Part shown: in pieces, positions 43,508-52,049 of the stretch
Numbering within the stretch: the first letter of the stretch is position 1
How the letters are laid out: the number at the start of each line of letters is the position of its first letter
Source: SG8-4 sp964598225
Lineage (GTDB): Bacteria > Planctomycetota > Phycisphaerae > Sedimentisphaerales > Anaerobacaceae
DNA: 64,000 nt
Assembly (NCBI GenBank): GCA_964598225.1
Contig: CAZRBG010000020.1
Coordinates: 1 to 64,000, forward strand
Direction: 5' to 3'
Position numbers and translations under genes: made by a program
Notes under the pieces: generated by a model
The model's database searches: none
The model's input: only the letters and a program-made list of their open reading frames with translations
What the model was told of the DNA's origin: nothing

Positions 43508-45454
43508 ATGTACAGACGACTTATCATATTATCGCTGATTATACTTGCAGCCCTGGCCGGATTGGTATGGGTGGGATATCGGTCGCTCCAGATTCAGGCC
43601 GAGGGCATGGCGGGCAAGCGGCTGGGCGAATTCGCGGCGGTGGCCGAGCAGATCAGGCAGGACGTCAAACGCAACCTCGACGAATTTATGCAGAGAGAGC
43701 ACAATCGGCCTTACACCGATTATCAGAATCTCTACGTACCCGAAGACGCGCCGGTCAACCAACAGCAGCCGCCTGTCCTGAGATCTCCGCTCGGAGGCCG
43801 ATTGGAACACGATCTGGCTTACGGCAATTTTCAAATCGAGCCGGACGGCAAAATCATTACGCCAAACGATGATCTCGAACAGTTGGAGGAAATATCGAGT
43901 GCGGAGAAAGAACTGAAGACAAAAGTACAGTCGAACAAGGCAAACATTAAAAACAACCTGTGGCCCGCACTTAAAGGACGGATACCCGGCTCGTTCACGG
44001 TCGATTTCTACAGCAATGCCGGAACAAGACGTCGCAACAAGGCTGCGACGTCGGCCCAATCCAATACATCCAAAGACACGAGCGGCAAGGCCGACAGTGG
44101 AAAGGGCAAAACCTCTTTGAAGCAATCGGGACAAAACTATCCAATTCAAAGCCTGCAGAATGAGGATCAGAAAGCTCAGGTCATAACACAGAGGCGTTCG
44201 GTCCTCGAGCAAAACAGAATTTCCAACTCGTTGGTTGATCAGCCGCAGCAATCCCAGCCACGGGAACAGATAAGTCATTGCGACAGACAAATCCAGCCTT
44301 CTCCGATGAGCCAGGCCGAGACTGTTCAAGTGAGAATCGAACCGTTTGTGCCTCTGGTTGTGCCGGATCCGAATCCCGTGAAATCGATATTCGGAGGTCA
44401 GGTCTTTTTGCTCAGGCAGGTGCAAATCGAAAACAGACAATTCCTGCAGGGATTTCGTCTGAACGAGAAGAAATTGATCGAAGAAGTCAAGGAAGTCGCA
44501 AAGAAGTTTATGCGTGAGGGCATGACTTTCGAGCTGGCGAAACCTAACGAGGATTACTTCGATATCCATGTCGCATACGCAGCCGTGCTGGATTTCGGAT
44601 TCGGCGAACTGACGCTGAATCTCAAGGAGACGGATCCGTACTGGATCGGCAGAGAGATTGGACGCCTGCGCTACTGGTATTACGGCACAATCGCGGTCGT
44701 GCTGCTGGCGGTGATGCTGGGTCTGGCCAGCCTTTGGCGCAACGCCGGAGTCCAGGCGAAGCTGGCGCAGAAGAAGGACGATTTCATATCTGCGGTCTCG
44801 CACGAACTGAGAACGCCCCTGACCTCGATACGAATGTACTCTGAGATGCTGGAGAAGAACTGGGTCAAGTCGCCGGATAAGATCGCAGAATACTACGGCA
44901 ATATGAGGCAGGAGAGCGAGAGGCTAAGCAGGCTGATAGAAAACGTGCTGGACTTTTCGCGCATCCAGCGAGGACGCAAGCAATACACATTCGACGTCGG
45001 CGATATGAACAAGTGCGTCGCCGACGTGGTCGAGATGATGCGGCCTTATGCAACTCAAAAAGGCTTTTCCATAGAGACAGAACTCGGAACGCCGGATCAA
45101 TCCACTTTCGACAGCGACGCTGTCACTCAGATCGTCGTTAATCTGCTCGACAACGCGATCAAATACGCCCGGGATGCCGAGGACAAGACGATCATCGTCC
45201 GGACCTCACGCGACGACGGCTTTACTCTGATCGAGGTGGAAGACCACGGACCGGGCGTGCCCAACCGTCAAAGAAAGAAGATATTCGAGCAATTCTATCG
45301 TTCCGAGGCCGAGGCTACCCGTGAAACAAACGGAACGGGATTAGGCCTAACACTGGTAAAGAAATTCGCCGAGGCGCACAACGGCTTCGTTGAAATCACC
45401 AACGCCAGGCCCTCCGGCGCGATATTCAGAGTGGCTCTGGCCACGCGCCAATAA
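43508..45454 (+). CDS. Membrane sensor histidine kinase
   Basis: A 648-residue protein. Transmembrane helix 1 is near residues 4-24 and helix 2 near 388-409 (YWYYGTIAVVLLAVMLGLASLW); the long segment between them is the sensor. This segment includes a low-complexity Gln/Ser/Lys part (residues 190-260, AATSAQSNTSKDTSGKADSGKG) probably acting as a linker. The kinase core has the phosphorylated H432 (SHELRTPLTSIRMYSEML), the N-box (VVNLLDNAIKYARD), the G1 box (VEDHGPGVP), and the G2 box (NGTGLGLTLVKKF). The signal is unknown. Confidence 0.93.
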   Translation: MYRRLIILSLIILAALAGLVWVGYRSLQIQAEGMAGKRLGEFAAVAEQIRQDVKRNLDEFMQREHNRPYTDYQNLYVPEDAPVNQQQPPVLRSPLGGRLEHDLAYGNFQIEPDGKIITPNDDLEQLEEISSAEKELKTKVQSNKANIKNNLWPALKGRIPGSFTVDFYSNAGTRRRNKAATSAQSNTSKDTSGKADSGKGKTSLKQSGQNYPIQSLQNEDQKAQVITQRRSVLEQNRISNSLVDQPQQSQPREQISHCDRQIQPSPMSQAETVQVRIEPFVPLVVPDPNPVKSIFGGQVFLLRQVQIENRQFLQGFRLNEKKLIEEVKEVAKKFMREGMTFELAKPNEDYFDIHVAYAAVLDFGFGELTLNLKETDPYWIGREIGRLRYWYYGTIAVVLLAVMLGLASLWRNAGVQAKLAQKKDDFISAVSHELRTPLTSIRMYSEMLEKNWVKSPDKIAEYYGNMRQESERLSRLIENVLDFSRIQRGRKQYTFDVGDMNKCVADVVEMMRPYATQKGFSIETELGTPDQSTFDSDAVTQIVVNLLDNAIKYARDAEDKTIIVRTSRDDGFTLIEVEDHGPGVPNRQRKKIFEQFYRSEAEATRETNGTGLGLTLVKKFAEAHNGFVEITNARPSGAIFRVALATRQ

Positions 45455-45510
45455 TTCGGAAAGAACCAGGCCGACCTCGATAACGGCAATCGCGATGAGG
45501 CTGCCACCCT

Positions 45511-45770
45511 GTTTGTAGTGACGCCGTAAGGCGTTCGAGTGGCGAGGGCGTCTCGCCCTTGTGTTGAGAGGCCGTCCCGGCCTCGCTGTAGATAGAACAT
45601 GGGCAAGATGCCCTCGCCACGGCCGGCCCTGGAACAGGACAGTCAACCCCAGGGACTTGTTCCTTTTTGTCCTCGTCTTTACGGCAAAAAGGTGCCTGTC
45701 CCTCTCCCGCTCGTTTGCAGTGTGCTCGTAAGAGCATATTTAAAAAACGCCTTACGGCGTCACTACGAAC
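45511..45770. repeat. MITE-like block bounded by inverted copies of a 25-bp repeat
   Basis: The 25-bp repeat (core GTAGTGACGCCGTAAGGCGT) stands at 45511-45535 and, in reverse, at 45746-45770, agreeing at 24 of 25 positions. Between them are a palindromic element like that in guaA (arms 45539-45561 and 45599-45622), and 'caggacagtcaac'/'ggtgcctgtccctctcc' stretches. The block makes up most of the gene-free interval 45455-45832. No transposase is present. Confidence 0.75.
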
Positions 45771-45832
45771 GAGGCGCCTGACCCGCTAAAGGGACAGTCA
45801 ACTTTATAAACGACATAAAGTACACAGTCCCT

Positions 45833-46738
45833 TTATCCGTCGATTCCGGGCGTGGGAATGTACTCTACATCATCTTTGGGGCGCTTGGAGCGGTCGATGA
45901 TATTGGCGATAATTTCCCGGATTTCCTCCTTGGAGGGGTAAGTTACAAGGACGTATTTTTCCAATTTATATTCGGATTCGGCGCCGGCTTTGATATACGA
46001 CTCCGTCCTTTTTGGCAGATGAGTATCGACGTCTACGAAAACGCGCCATTTCCTGTGAGAAATCCTCCCGGTAAGAGAGCCCCCCTGTTGGGCGTTCGAT
46101 GCCGTCCCATTCTGCTCCCATACGAGTTCGTACACGGCACAATCGGGGACTTTAGCGATCACCGCCGGATCGCTTACGGCATACCATTGAGCATCTGCGG
46201 GAACGTCGTCTTCATTGAAAAACGGCGCAAGAGCAAAAGAAGGCGTCATCGACTGTCGGAGATCGCGGAGCTTTTCTTCGGTCAACGGTTCTGTATTGAC
46301 GTTGGACAAATACATTTTCGTTTCGACTTTCTTAGCAAGATCGAACAAAGCGTAGCTCGCGCGGTCGCCGATCCCGGTTTTAAAGAGCCGCACCTTCAGA
46401 TCCTGTGATGTCCACACCTGCCGGGTCGGATTTGTCTGCCCCGGCTCAAAAGTTGAAACGCAGATATTGTCGACTCCTCCAAGATTCCTGTAGAAATCCG
46501 CCACACTGTCGAAATCCTTGTTCAGCGTGACAACGAAAAGGCTTACGGCAACCACTGCCACCGCCGCAACGGCCAAAGGTTTGGCTACCGTGCTGGTCGC
46601 GAACCATTGGCGAATCCCGGGCCTGTGAATCTGCAAGCCGGTCTTCAAAGCGACGAATGAATCATCGACAATGCGCTTATCCGTCTCTGCACTCGTACTA
46701 ACTTGCAACTGTTGTATTCGGTGTTCTATGTTGTCCAC
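45833..46738 (-). CDS. Single-pass membrane protein, probable anti-sigma or sigma-coupled protein
   Basis: A 301-residue protein. It has a short cytoplasmic start (residues 1-50), one membrane helix (AKPLAVAAVAVVAVSLFVVTL, about 52-72) and a large periplasmic part (FDSVADFYRNLGGVDNICVSTFEPG...IDRSKRPKDDVEYIPTPGIDG). It lies 16 bp downstream of an ECF sigma gene. This arrangement is usual for anti-sigma factors, but no zinc-finger (ZAS) Cys/His motif is visible in the first 50 residues, so the role is inferred from place only. Confidence 0.65.
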   Translation of the reverse strand: MDNIEHRIQQLQVSTSAETDKRIVDDSFVALKTGLQIHRPGIRQWFATSTVAKPLAVAAVAVVAVSLFVVTLNKDFDSVADFYRNLGGVDNICVSTFEPGQTNPTRQVWTSQDLKVRLFKTGIGDRASYALFDLAKKVETKMYLSNVNTEPLTEEKLRDLRQSMTPSFALAPFFNEDDVPADAQWYAVSDPAVIAKVPDCAVYELVWEQNGTASNAQQGGSLTGRISHRKWRVFVDVDTHLPKRTESYIKAGAESEYKLEKYVLVTYPSKEEIREIIANIIDRSKRPKDDVEYIPTPGIDG

Positions 46739-46754
46739 GGGACTGATTCCTTGC

Positions 46755-47285
46755 TCACTCCTTTAATATCGCCCTGAGTTTATTGAGCCCATAGCGGTAT
46801 CTGCCCTGGACCGTACTGATCGGAATGCCCTGCATCTCGGCTATCTCCTTGAATTTCATCCTGCCGTTGAGGTGCAGGACAATCGTTTCCCGCTGCTCCA
46901 GCGGAAGTTGAGCCAGAGCGTCTCCCAGTTGTTCGAAATGTTCATCGAACACGGCCGAACGCACCGGATCACCTGTTTCGCCCGCCACCTGACGTGCCTC
47001 GTCGAGCTCGACGTGGTGATGCTTTTTCTTGCGGTATTTGTCTCGGATGCGATTGACAACGCTTGTTGTCAGGTAACTCTTGAGACTGCCGCGAAGCTGC
47101 AAGCCGCCGACGGTCCCGGCGAAAGAAACAAAAACATCGTGCAGAACGTCCTCAGCGGCATTATTGTCGTGCAATAACGCGGTGGCTATCGTCAGCAGCG
47201 TATCTTTATATTCCATGTAAATCTGTTGAAGGGCTTCTTTATTGCCGCGTTTGAGTTCCCTTATCAGACGCTTCTCATTCAGCAT
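46755..47285 (-). CDS. ECF-type RNA polymerase sigma factor
   Basis: A 176-residue protein starting at ATG 47283-47285. Region 2 includes AALQQIYMEYKDTLLTIATALLHD-NNAAEDVLHDVFVSFAG, where the AEDVLHDVF part fits the -10 recognition and core-binding helices. The linker is charged (KYRKKKHHHVELDEARQ). Region 4 has LPLEQRETIVLHLNGRMKFKEIAEMQGIPISTVQGRYRYGLNKLR, the -35-binding helix-turn-helix. It is probably controlled by the membrane protein encoded downstream. Confidence 0.93.
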   Translation of the reverse strand: MLNEKRLIRELKRGNKEALQQIYMEYKDTLLTIATALLHDNNAAEDVLHDVFVSFAGTVGGLQLRGSLKSYLTTSVVNRIRDKYRKKKHHHVELDEARQVAGETGDPVRSAVFDEHFEQLGDALAQLPLEQRETIVLHLNGRMKFKEIAEMQGIPISTVQGRYRYGLNKLRAILKE

Positions 47286-47623
47286 CTAAATCCAGCCTAA
47301 TGAGCGATGCCGTAAGCTATCGCTATTAATATGACGTTAAAACACGGACTTTAATGTAATAAAAATCGCCACTTCGTGCCAGAAAAAGTATTCGCTTGCA
47401 TTTTGAGCGGAGAAGTGCGAAAATCCCGGTTGATCGAATACGTTTAGATGTGTCGCCCGCAAACGGGATTGACAAACATGGAGACCGAGTGGTCATGGCC
47501 GCTGTGTACGTAAGCCCGAAAGAAGTTCTGGTAGTTATCATCATCACTGTTATTGTGGTGCTGGTGGCGGTGCGCAGCCGAAGGCGTCGAAAACAATGAG
47601 TGCAGTAAAACCGCAGGGAAGCC
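47286..47623. other. Interval with a possible 34-residue membrane peptide
   Basis: On the plus strand, ATG 47495 (GGAG 11 bp upstream) would encode MAAVYVSPKEVLVVIIITVIVVLVAVRSRRRRKQ, ending at 47599. A short outer part, one transmembrane helix and a very basic inner tail are plausible, and somewhat like TatA-type starts, but the amphipathic helix is missing. No other gene is seen in the 338-bp gap. Confidence 0.35.
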
Positions 47624-48058
47624 TCAACCGGCGTAATCTTCCCCAACGTGTTTTCTGGCTCTCTGTTGCTTTAGCAGACTTCGTTTGCGTTTTTCCTCCA
47701 GTCTTTTCCGGTTGGCCGCATACGGTCTTTTGGTCTTTTTACGCACCGGTCGGGTCTTAAGTGCCTCCGCCAGCAATCCCTTAAACCGTTCTACGGCAGC
47801 CTCGCGGTTTGCTCTCTGTGTGCGGTGCTTCTGGGAGACGACTCTGAGCACGCCGTTCTTATCCATCCGCGTCCTGAGCCGGGTCCGTATTCGCCGTCTC
47901 TGCGCATCCGACAGGTTCTCACAATTGGCCACATCGAAAAACAGTGTCACCCGAGTATTAACTTTGTTGACGTTCTGACCTCCCGGCCCGCCGCTGCGAG
48001 AGACCTTGAAAACAAGCTGATCTTCTGGAATAGATATGTTGTTCGTTACTTCAATCAT
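47624..48058 (-). CDS. arfB: Alternative ribosome-rescue factor ArfB (YaeJ)-like peptidyl-tRNA hydrolase
   Basis: A 144-residue protein from ATG 48056-48058 (MIEVTNNISIPEDQLVFKVSRSGGPGGQ), preferred over an ATG 8 codons earlier, on length. The GGQ motif at 26-28 hydrolyses peptidyl-tRNA in the ribosomal A site. The region NVNKVNTRVTLFFDV follows, as in ArfB and class I release factors. The C-terminal tail (RPVRKKTKRPYAANRKRLEEKRKRSLLKQQRARK) is highly basic and fits the mRNA-channel anchor of ArfB. It releases stalled ribosomes on non-stop mRNAs. Confidence 0.9.
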   Translation of the reverse strand: MIEVTNNISIPEDQLVFKVSRSGGPGGQNVNKVNTRVTLFFDVANCENLSDAQRRRIRTRLRTRMDKNGVLRVVSQKHRTQRANREAAVERFKGLLAEALKTRPVRKKTKRPYAANRKRLEEKRKRSLLKQQRARKHVGEDYAG

Positions 48059-48227
48059 TACATTTCTTTCCGGCTGAAACATCCGTGTTTACCTTTTCGA
48101 AACACCAAACGAATAATAAAAATCAAACTTCCGCCGTCGCCCTTTGCTCTTTGAGGGCGACCGGTAATCAGTTATATTATGTCATTTGTGCACAAAACAA
48201 GCAAGGCTGCAACAGGAGAGCGGATAA

Positions 48228-48332
48228 ATGATAAATAAAATGACCCGCCGTGAATTCATGGAAGCAGCACTCGGTGACGCAGGCATATTTGCAACCCGTT
48301 GGCAAGGTTTCAAACGCGCAATATCCGGTTAA
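48228..48332 (+). pseudogene. Short Tat-leader stub before the sugar porter
   Basis: CAGGAGAGCGGATAA precedes ATG 48228. The frame MINKMTRREFMEAALGDAGIFATRWQGF starts like a twin-arginine signal (TRREFMEAAL), then ends after 34 codons at TAA 48330-48332, 20 bp before the next gene. It looks like the front end of an exported enzyme gene whose body has been lost; a short leader peptide is the alternative. Confidence 0.45.
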
Positions 48333-48351
48333 ACATTTAGGAGCATTGAAA

Positions 48352-49767
48352 GTGTACAAAAAAGTGTTGTTACGCAGCGCGATCATTGCGGCTTTGGGAG
48401 GTCTGTTGTTCGGATTCGACACGGCGGTCATCTCCGGCGCCGAGAAAACTCTCGAATCGCTGTTCGAAAACCAATATGCCTCCGTAGCCGGTTTCTTCGG
48501 CCGCCCGGACCAGGTGGCCGAGGAGATGGAAGAGGGCCTGCCTATGCTGCAAAAGGTATCGTTTTGGCATGGGTCGGTTGTAGTGACTGCGCTGATCGGC
48601 ACAGTTATCGGGGCACTGCTGTTCGGCAAGCCGGCCGACCGGTATGGCCGGCGCGCCATCCTCAAGCTGCTGGGCGTGCTGTACTTCACCTCCGCTGTCG
48701 GCAGCGCCCTGGCGTGGGGGATGGTCTCCTTCGGACTGTTTCGTTTCATCGGCGGCCTGGCGGTCGGCGGAGCGTCGGTCATCTCGCCCATGTATATCGC
48801 CGAAATCTCACCGGCCCGGGTGCGAGGACGCCTGGTGGCGATCACCCAGTTCAACATCGTGCTGGGAATCCTGCTGGCGTACCTGTCCAACTGGATCATA
48901 AGCACCATCGGTCTCGGTTCTCTGGAATGGCGCTGGATGTTCGGAGTGGAAGCGTTTCCGGCAGCGGCCTTTTTCGGGCTGCTGTTTCTGACACCTCGCA
49001 GCCCGCGCTGGCTGGTGGCCTGCGGCCTGTTGGACGAGTCCAAGATTGTACTGGAACAGGTCGGAACCGACAGCGGTAACGTGGCCGAGGAAGTGGAAAC
49101 GATCCGGCAATCCCTGAGCGAACAAGCCGCCAGCCTTCAGGAACCATTTTTCCAGAAAAAGTATATGCGGCCTATCTTGCTGGCGGTAGCCATCGCCATG
49201 TTCAACCAGTTGTCGGGAATCAACGCCCTTATCTATTACACCAAGCGCATCTTCGAGATGGCAGGAGCCGAAGGAACCTCGGCGCTGGCCCAGTCGGTAA
49301 TCATCGGCTTTACCAACCTGGTATTCACCATGGCCGCTCTGTTTGTCATCGATCATTTCGGCCGAAAGAAGCTGATGCTGGTCGGCTCCATCGGTTATAT
49401 ACTCAGTCTGAGCGTGGTGGCCTGGGGTTTCTACACCGGAGCGGGCGGCATCATCGTCCTGATCGGTTTTGTGGTCTTCATCGCAGCCCACGCCTTCGGT
49501 CAGGGGGCCGTCATCTGGGTGTTCATCAGTGAGATCTTCCCGAACAACGTGCGTGCCCGCGGCCAGGCCCTGGGTAGTTTTACCCATTGGATCATGGCGG
49601 CGCTGATCTCCTTAACCTTTCCGATGTTCGCCGAAGACCTGGGCTGGATGGTCTTTGCCATTTACGGCGTCTTCATGGTCGGTCAGTTAATCTGGGTCTT
49701 GCTGATAATGCCGGAAACAAAGGGAATTCCCTTGGAAAAGATGCAGAAAAAACTCAAAATCAAATAA
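48352..49767 (+). CDS. MFS sugar porter (sugar:H+ symporter type)
   Basis: A 471-residue protein. GTG 48352 is chosen because TTTAGGAGC lies 8 bp upstream and the protein then begins YKKVLLRSAIIAALGGLLFGFDTAVISGA, the usual first helix of the sugar porter family. Twelve transmembrane helices are expected. Family motifs are present: GxxxDRYGRR (GKPADRYGRRAIL), R-G-R after helix 4 (SPARVRGRLVAI), QLSGINALIYYT, DHFGRKKLML, and the PETKG (MPETKGIPLE) end. It stands first in a same-strand set with a GH32 enzyme, so fructose or sucrose/fructan products are likely substrates. Confidence 0.93.
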   Translation: MYKKVLLRSAIIAALGGLLFGFDTAVISGAEKTLESLFENQYASVAGFFGRPDQVAEEMEEGLPMLQKVSFWHGSVVVTALIGTVIGALLFGKPADRYGRRAILKLLGVLYFTSAVGSALAWGMVSFGLFRFIGGLAVGGASVISPMYIAEISPARVRGRLVAITQFNIVLGILLAYLSNWIISTIGLGSLEWRWMFGVEAFPAAAFFGLLFLTPRSPRWLVACGLLDESKIVLEQVGTDSGNVAEEVETIRQSLSEQAASLQEPFFQKKYMRPILLAVAIAMFNQLSGINALIYYTKRIFEMAGAEGTSALAQSVIIGFTNLVFTMAALFVIDHFGRKKLMLVGSIGYILSLSVVAWGFYTGAGGIIVLIGFVVFIAAHAFGQGAVIWVFISEIFPNNVRARGQALGSFTHWIMAALISLTFPMFAEDLGWMVFAIYGVFMVGQLIWVLLIMPETKGIPLEKMQKKLKIK

Positions 49768-49820
49768 CGATTGAATAAACGAATACAAGCGTCAATTATG
49801 ACAGAAGGGAAAGCTTAAAG

Positions 49821-51980
49821 ATGCTACGAGAATCAATTCGTCAAACTTGCCACGTCTTGTTCTGTGTATTGCTAATGACCTGTGCCGGAAACGTTCGCGC
49901 CCGGGATATCGTGATTGCGGATTTCGAGGGCGATGATTACGGAAACTGGCAGGCCAGCGGGACGGCGTTCGGGCCCGGGCCGGCTCAGGGGACGCTACCC
50001 GGTCAGATGAAAGTAAGCGGCTACGAGGGCAAGGGCCTGGTGAACTCCTTTTATGGAAAGGACGGCTCAACGGGTACTCTGACCTCGCCTGAGTTCAAGA
50101 TTCGGCGTGATTATATCAACTTCCTCGTCGGAGGGGGCAAATACCCGGACAAGACCTGCATCAATCTCATTGTAGACGGCGAGGTGGTCCGAACCGCTAC
50201 CGGCCCCAACGACAAGCCGGGGGGATCTGAAATGCTTGACTGGTACTACTGGGACGTTCGCGAACTTCGCGGTGAGCCGGCTCGCATTCAGATCGTCGAT
50301 AGACGCGCCGGCGGCTGGGGCCATATCAACGTCGACCATATCTACCAGAGCAACGAAAAGGTCGTGCTCAATAAGAGCCGCACTTTGAAGATCGAAGAGC
50401 CATATCTGAACTTCCCGGTCAAGAACGGCGCGCCCCAGCGACTGGTTCATTTCCTGATAGACGGTGAGTTGCTTCGCGAGTTCAAGATCGAGCTGGCCGG
50501 CGAAGAGCCCGATTTCTGGGTCTATCTCGATATCTCGCAGTTCGAAGGCGAAACGGCCGAATCGCGCGTAGACCGGGCGCCGCGTACGGGCGGCGGATTC
50601 GACAGAGCATTCCAGGACGACACCTTTCCGGGTGAAGATAATCTCTATCAGGAAAAGCTCCGGCCGCAATTCCACATGACTTCCAAACGCGGCTGGAACA
50701 ATGACACCAACGGTATGATGTATTACGACGGCGAATACCATCTCTTCTGGCAGCATAATCCTTTCGGCTGGCGCTGGGGCAACATGACCTGGGGCCATGC
50801 CGTCAGCACGGATTTGGTACATTGGACCGAACTCGGAGATGCGATTCATCCCGATGAAATGGGCACGATCTTTTCCGGCTCCGGCACAGTGGATGAACGC
50901 AACACCGCCGGATTCCAGACAGGCGACGAGAAAGTGCTTATCTGCGCATACACCTCCGCCGGAGGAACCAATCCCTGGTCGAAGGGCGAACCGTTCACCC
51001 AGTCCCTCGCCTACAGCAACGACCGGGGACGAACGTGGACGAAATACGCAGAGAATCCGGTGGTCGATCATATCAAGGGCAGAAATCGCGATCCGAAAGT
51101 GATTTGGTACGAGCCAGCCGGACATTGGGTGATGGTTCTGTATCTCGGCGACCGGGAAATGGGATTTTTTACTTCCTCGGATTTGAAGGACTGGAAGTAC
51201 CAGAGCAAGCTCAAGTGCTTTCACGAATGCCCTGAACTGTTTGAGCTACCCATCAACGGCGACCCCGACAACACCCGCTGGGTCCTATACGGCGGCTCCG
51301 GTGATTACCTGCTGGGAAGCTTCGACGGCAAGAGATTCCGTCCCAACGGCGATGCCGTCAAGTATCATTACGGCAATTGCTTCTATGCCTCGCAGACCTT
51401 CAACAACATTCCAGAATCGGATGGACGCCGCATACAGATGGCCTGGGGCCGGGTGGCGATGGAAGGCATGCCGTTCAATCAGATGATACTTTTCCCCGTT
51501 ACGCTCACACTGCGGACCGCCGATGAAGGTCTGCGCATGTTTGCCGAACCGGTTCGCGAAATCGAGAAATTACACGAGAGAACGAGGCGATGGCGAAACC
51601 AAACGGTGAAGCCGGGCGAAAATCCGCTGGAATCGATTCGCGGCGAACTGTTCCATATCAAGGCCGGGCTCGACGTCTCGGTGGTGCAACGCTGTGGCCT
51701 GAACATCCGAGACATCCCGCTTACCTACGACGTCGGCAAGCAGGAAATCTTCTGTCACGGAAAAACCGCTCCATTAAAGTCGCAGGACGGCGTCATTACC
51801 CTTGAGGTCCTGGTAGATCGCACCTCCATCGAAATCTTCGCAAACAACGGCCGGATCTACATGCCGATCGGCTTGCATCTGGTTGACAAGCCTATGACTT
51901 TGGGGCTGTTTACCGAAGAAGGAAACCTTGGTCTGAAAGACCTGCAAGTACATACCCTGAAATCCATCTGGCAGCGATAA
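49821..51980 (+). CDS. Exported GH32 fructan/sucrose hydrolase (levanase-like)
   Basis: A 719-residue protein with a signal peptide (HVLFCVLLMTCAGNVRA). Residues 28-280 form one or two beta-sandwich accessory domains (IVIADFEGDDYGNWQASGTAFG...LTSPEFKIRRDYINFLVGGG). The GH32 five-bladed propeller begins near 285: nucleophile D295 in WNNDTNG (usually WMNDPNG), R423-D424-P425 (RNRDPKVIW) as the transition-state stabiliser, and acid/base E469 in FHECPELFEL. The C-terminal sandwich ends LQVHTLKS. It should cut beta-fructosidic bonds in levan, inulin or sucrose outside the cytoplasm. It follows the porter by 53 bp. Confidence 0.93.
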   Translation: MLRESIRQTCHVLFCVLLMTCAGNVRARDIVIADFEGDDYGNWQASGTAFGPGPAQGTLPGQMKVSGYEGKGLVNSFYGKDGSTGTLTSPEFKIRRDYINFLVGGGKYPDKTCINLIVDGEVVRTATGPNDKPGGSEMLDWYYWDVRELRGEPARIQIVDRRAGGWGHINVDHIYQSNEKVVLNKSRTLKIEEPYLNFPVKNGAPQRLVHFLIDGELLREFKIELAGEEPDFWVYLDISQFEGETAESRVDRAPRTGGGFDRAFQDDTFPGEDNLYQEKLRPQFHMTSKRGWNNDTNGMMYYDGEYHLFWQHNPFGWRWGNMTWGHAVSTDLVHWTELGDAIHPDEMGTIFSGSGTVDERNTAGFQTGDEKVLICAYTSAGGTNPWSKGEPFTQSLAYSNDRGRTWTKYAENPVVDHIKGRNRDPKVIWYEPAGHWVMVLYLGDREMGFFTSSDLKDWKYQSKLKCFHECPELFELPINGDPDNTRWVLYGGSGDYLLGSFDGKRFRPNGDAVKYHYGNCFYASQTFNNIPESDGRRIQMAWGRVAMEGMPFNQMILFPVTLTLRTADEGLRMFAEPVREIEKLHERTRRWRNQTVKPGENPLESIRGELFHIKAGLDVSVVQRCGLNIRDIPLTYDVGKQEIFCHGKTAPLKSQDGVITLEVLVDRTSIEIFANNGRIYMPIGLHLVDKPMTLGLFTEEGNLGLKDLQVHTLKSIWQR

Positions 51981-52049
51981 ATGATTATATAATCAGGCGC
52001 AATGTATGAGACAGAAACCTCTATCCGTCATTAAAGAAAGTGGTATTTT

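Noticed and set aside
45347..45781. Several frames in the repeat block after the kinase gene
   Set aside because: All are built from palindromic repeats and differ in frame; none has a domain.
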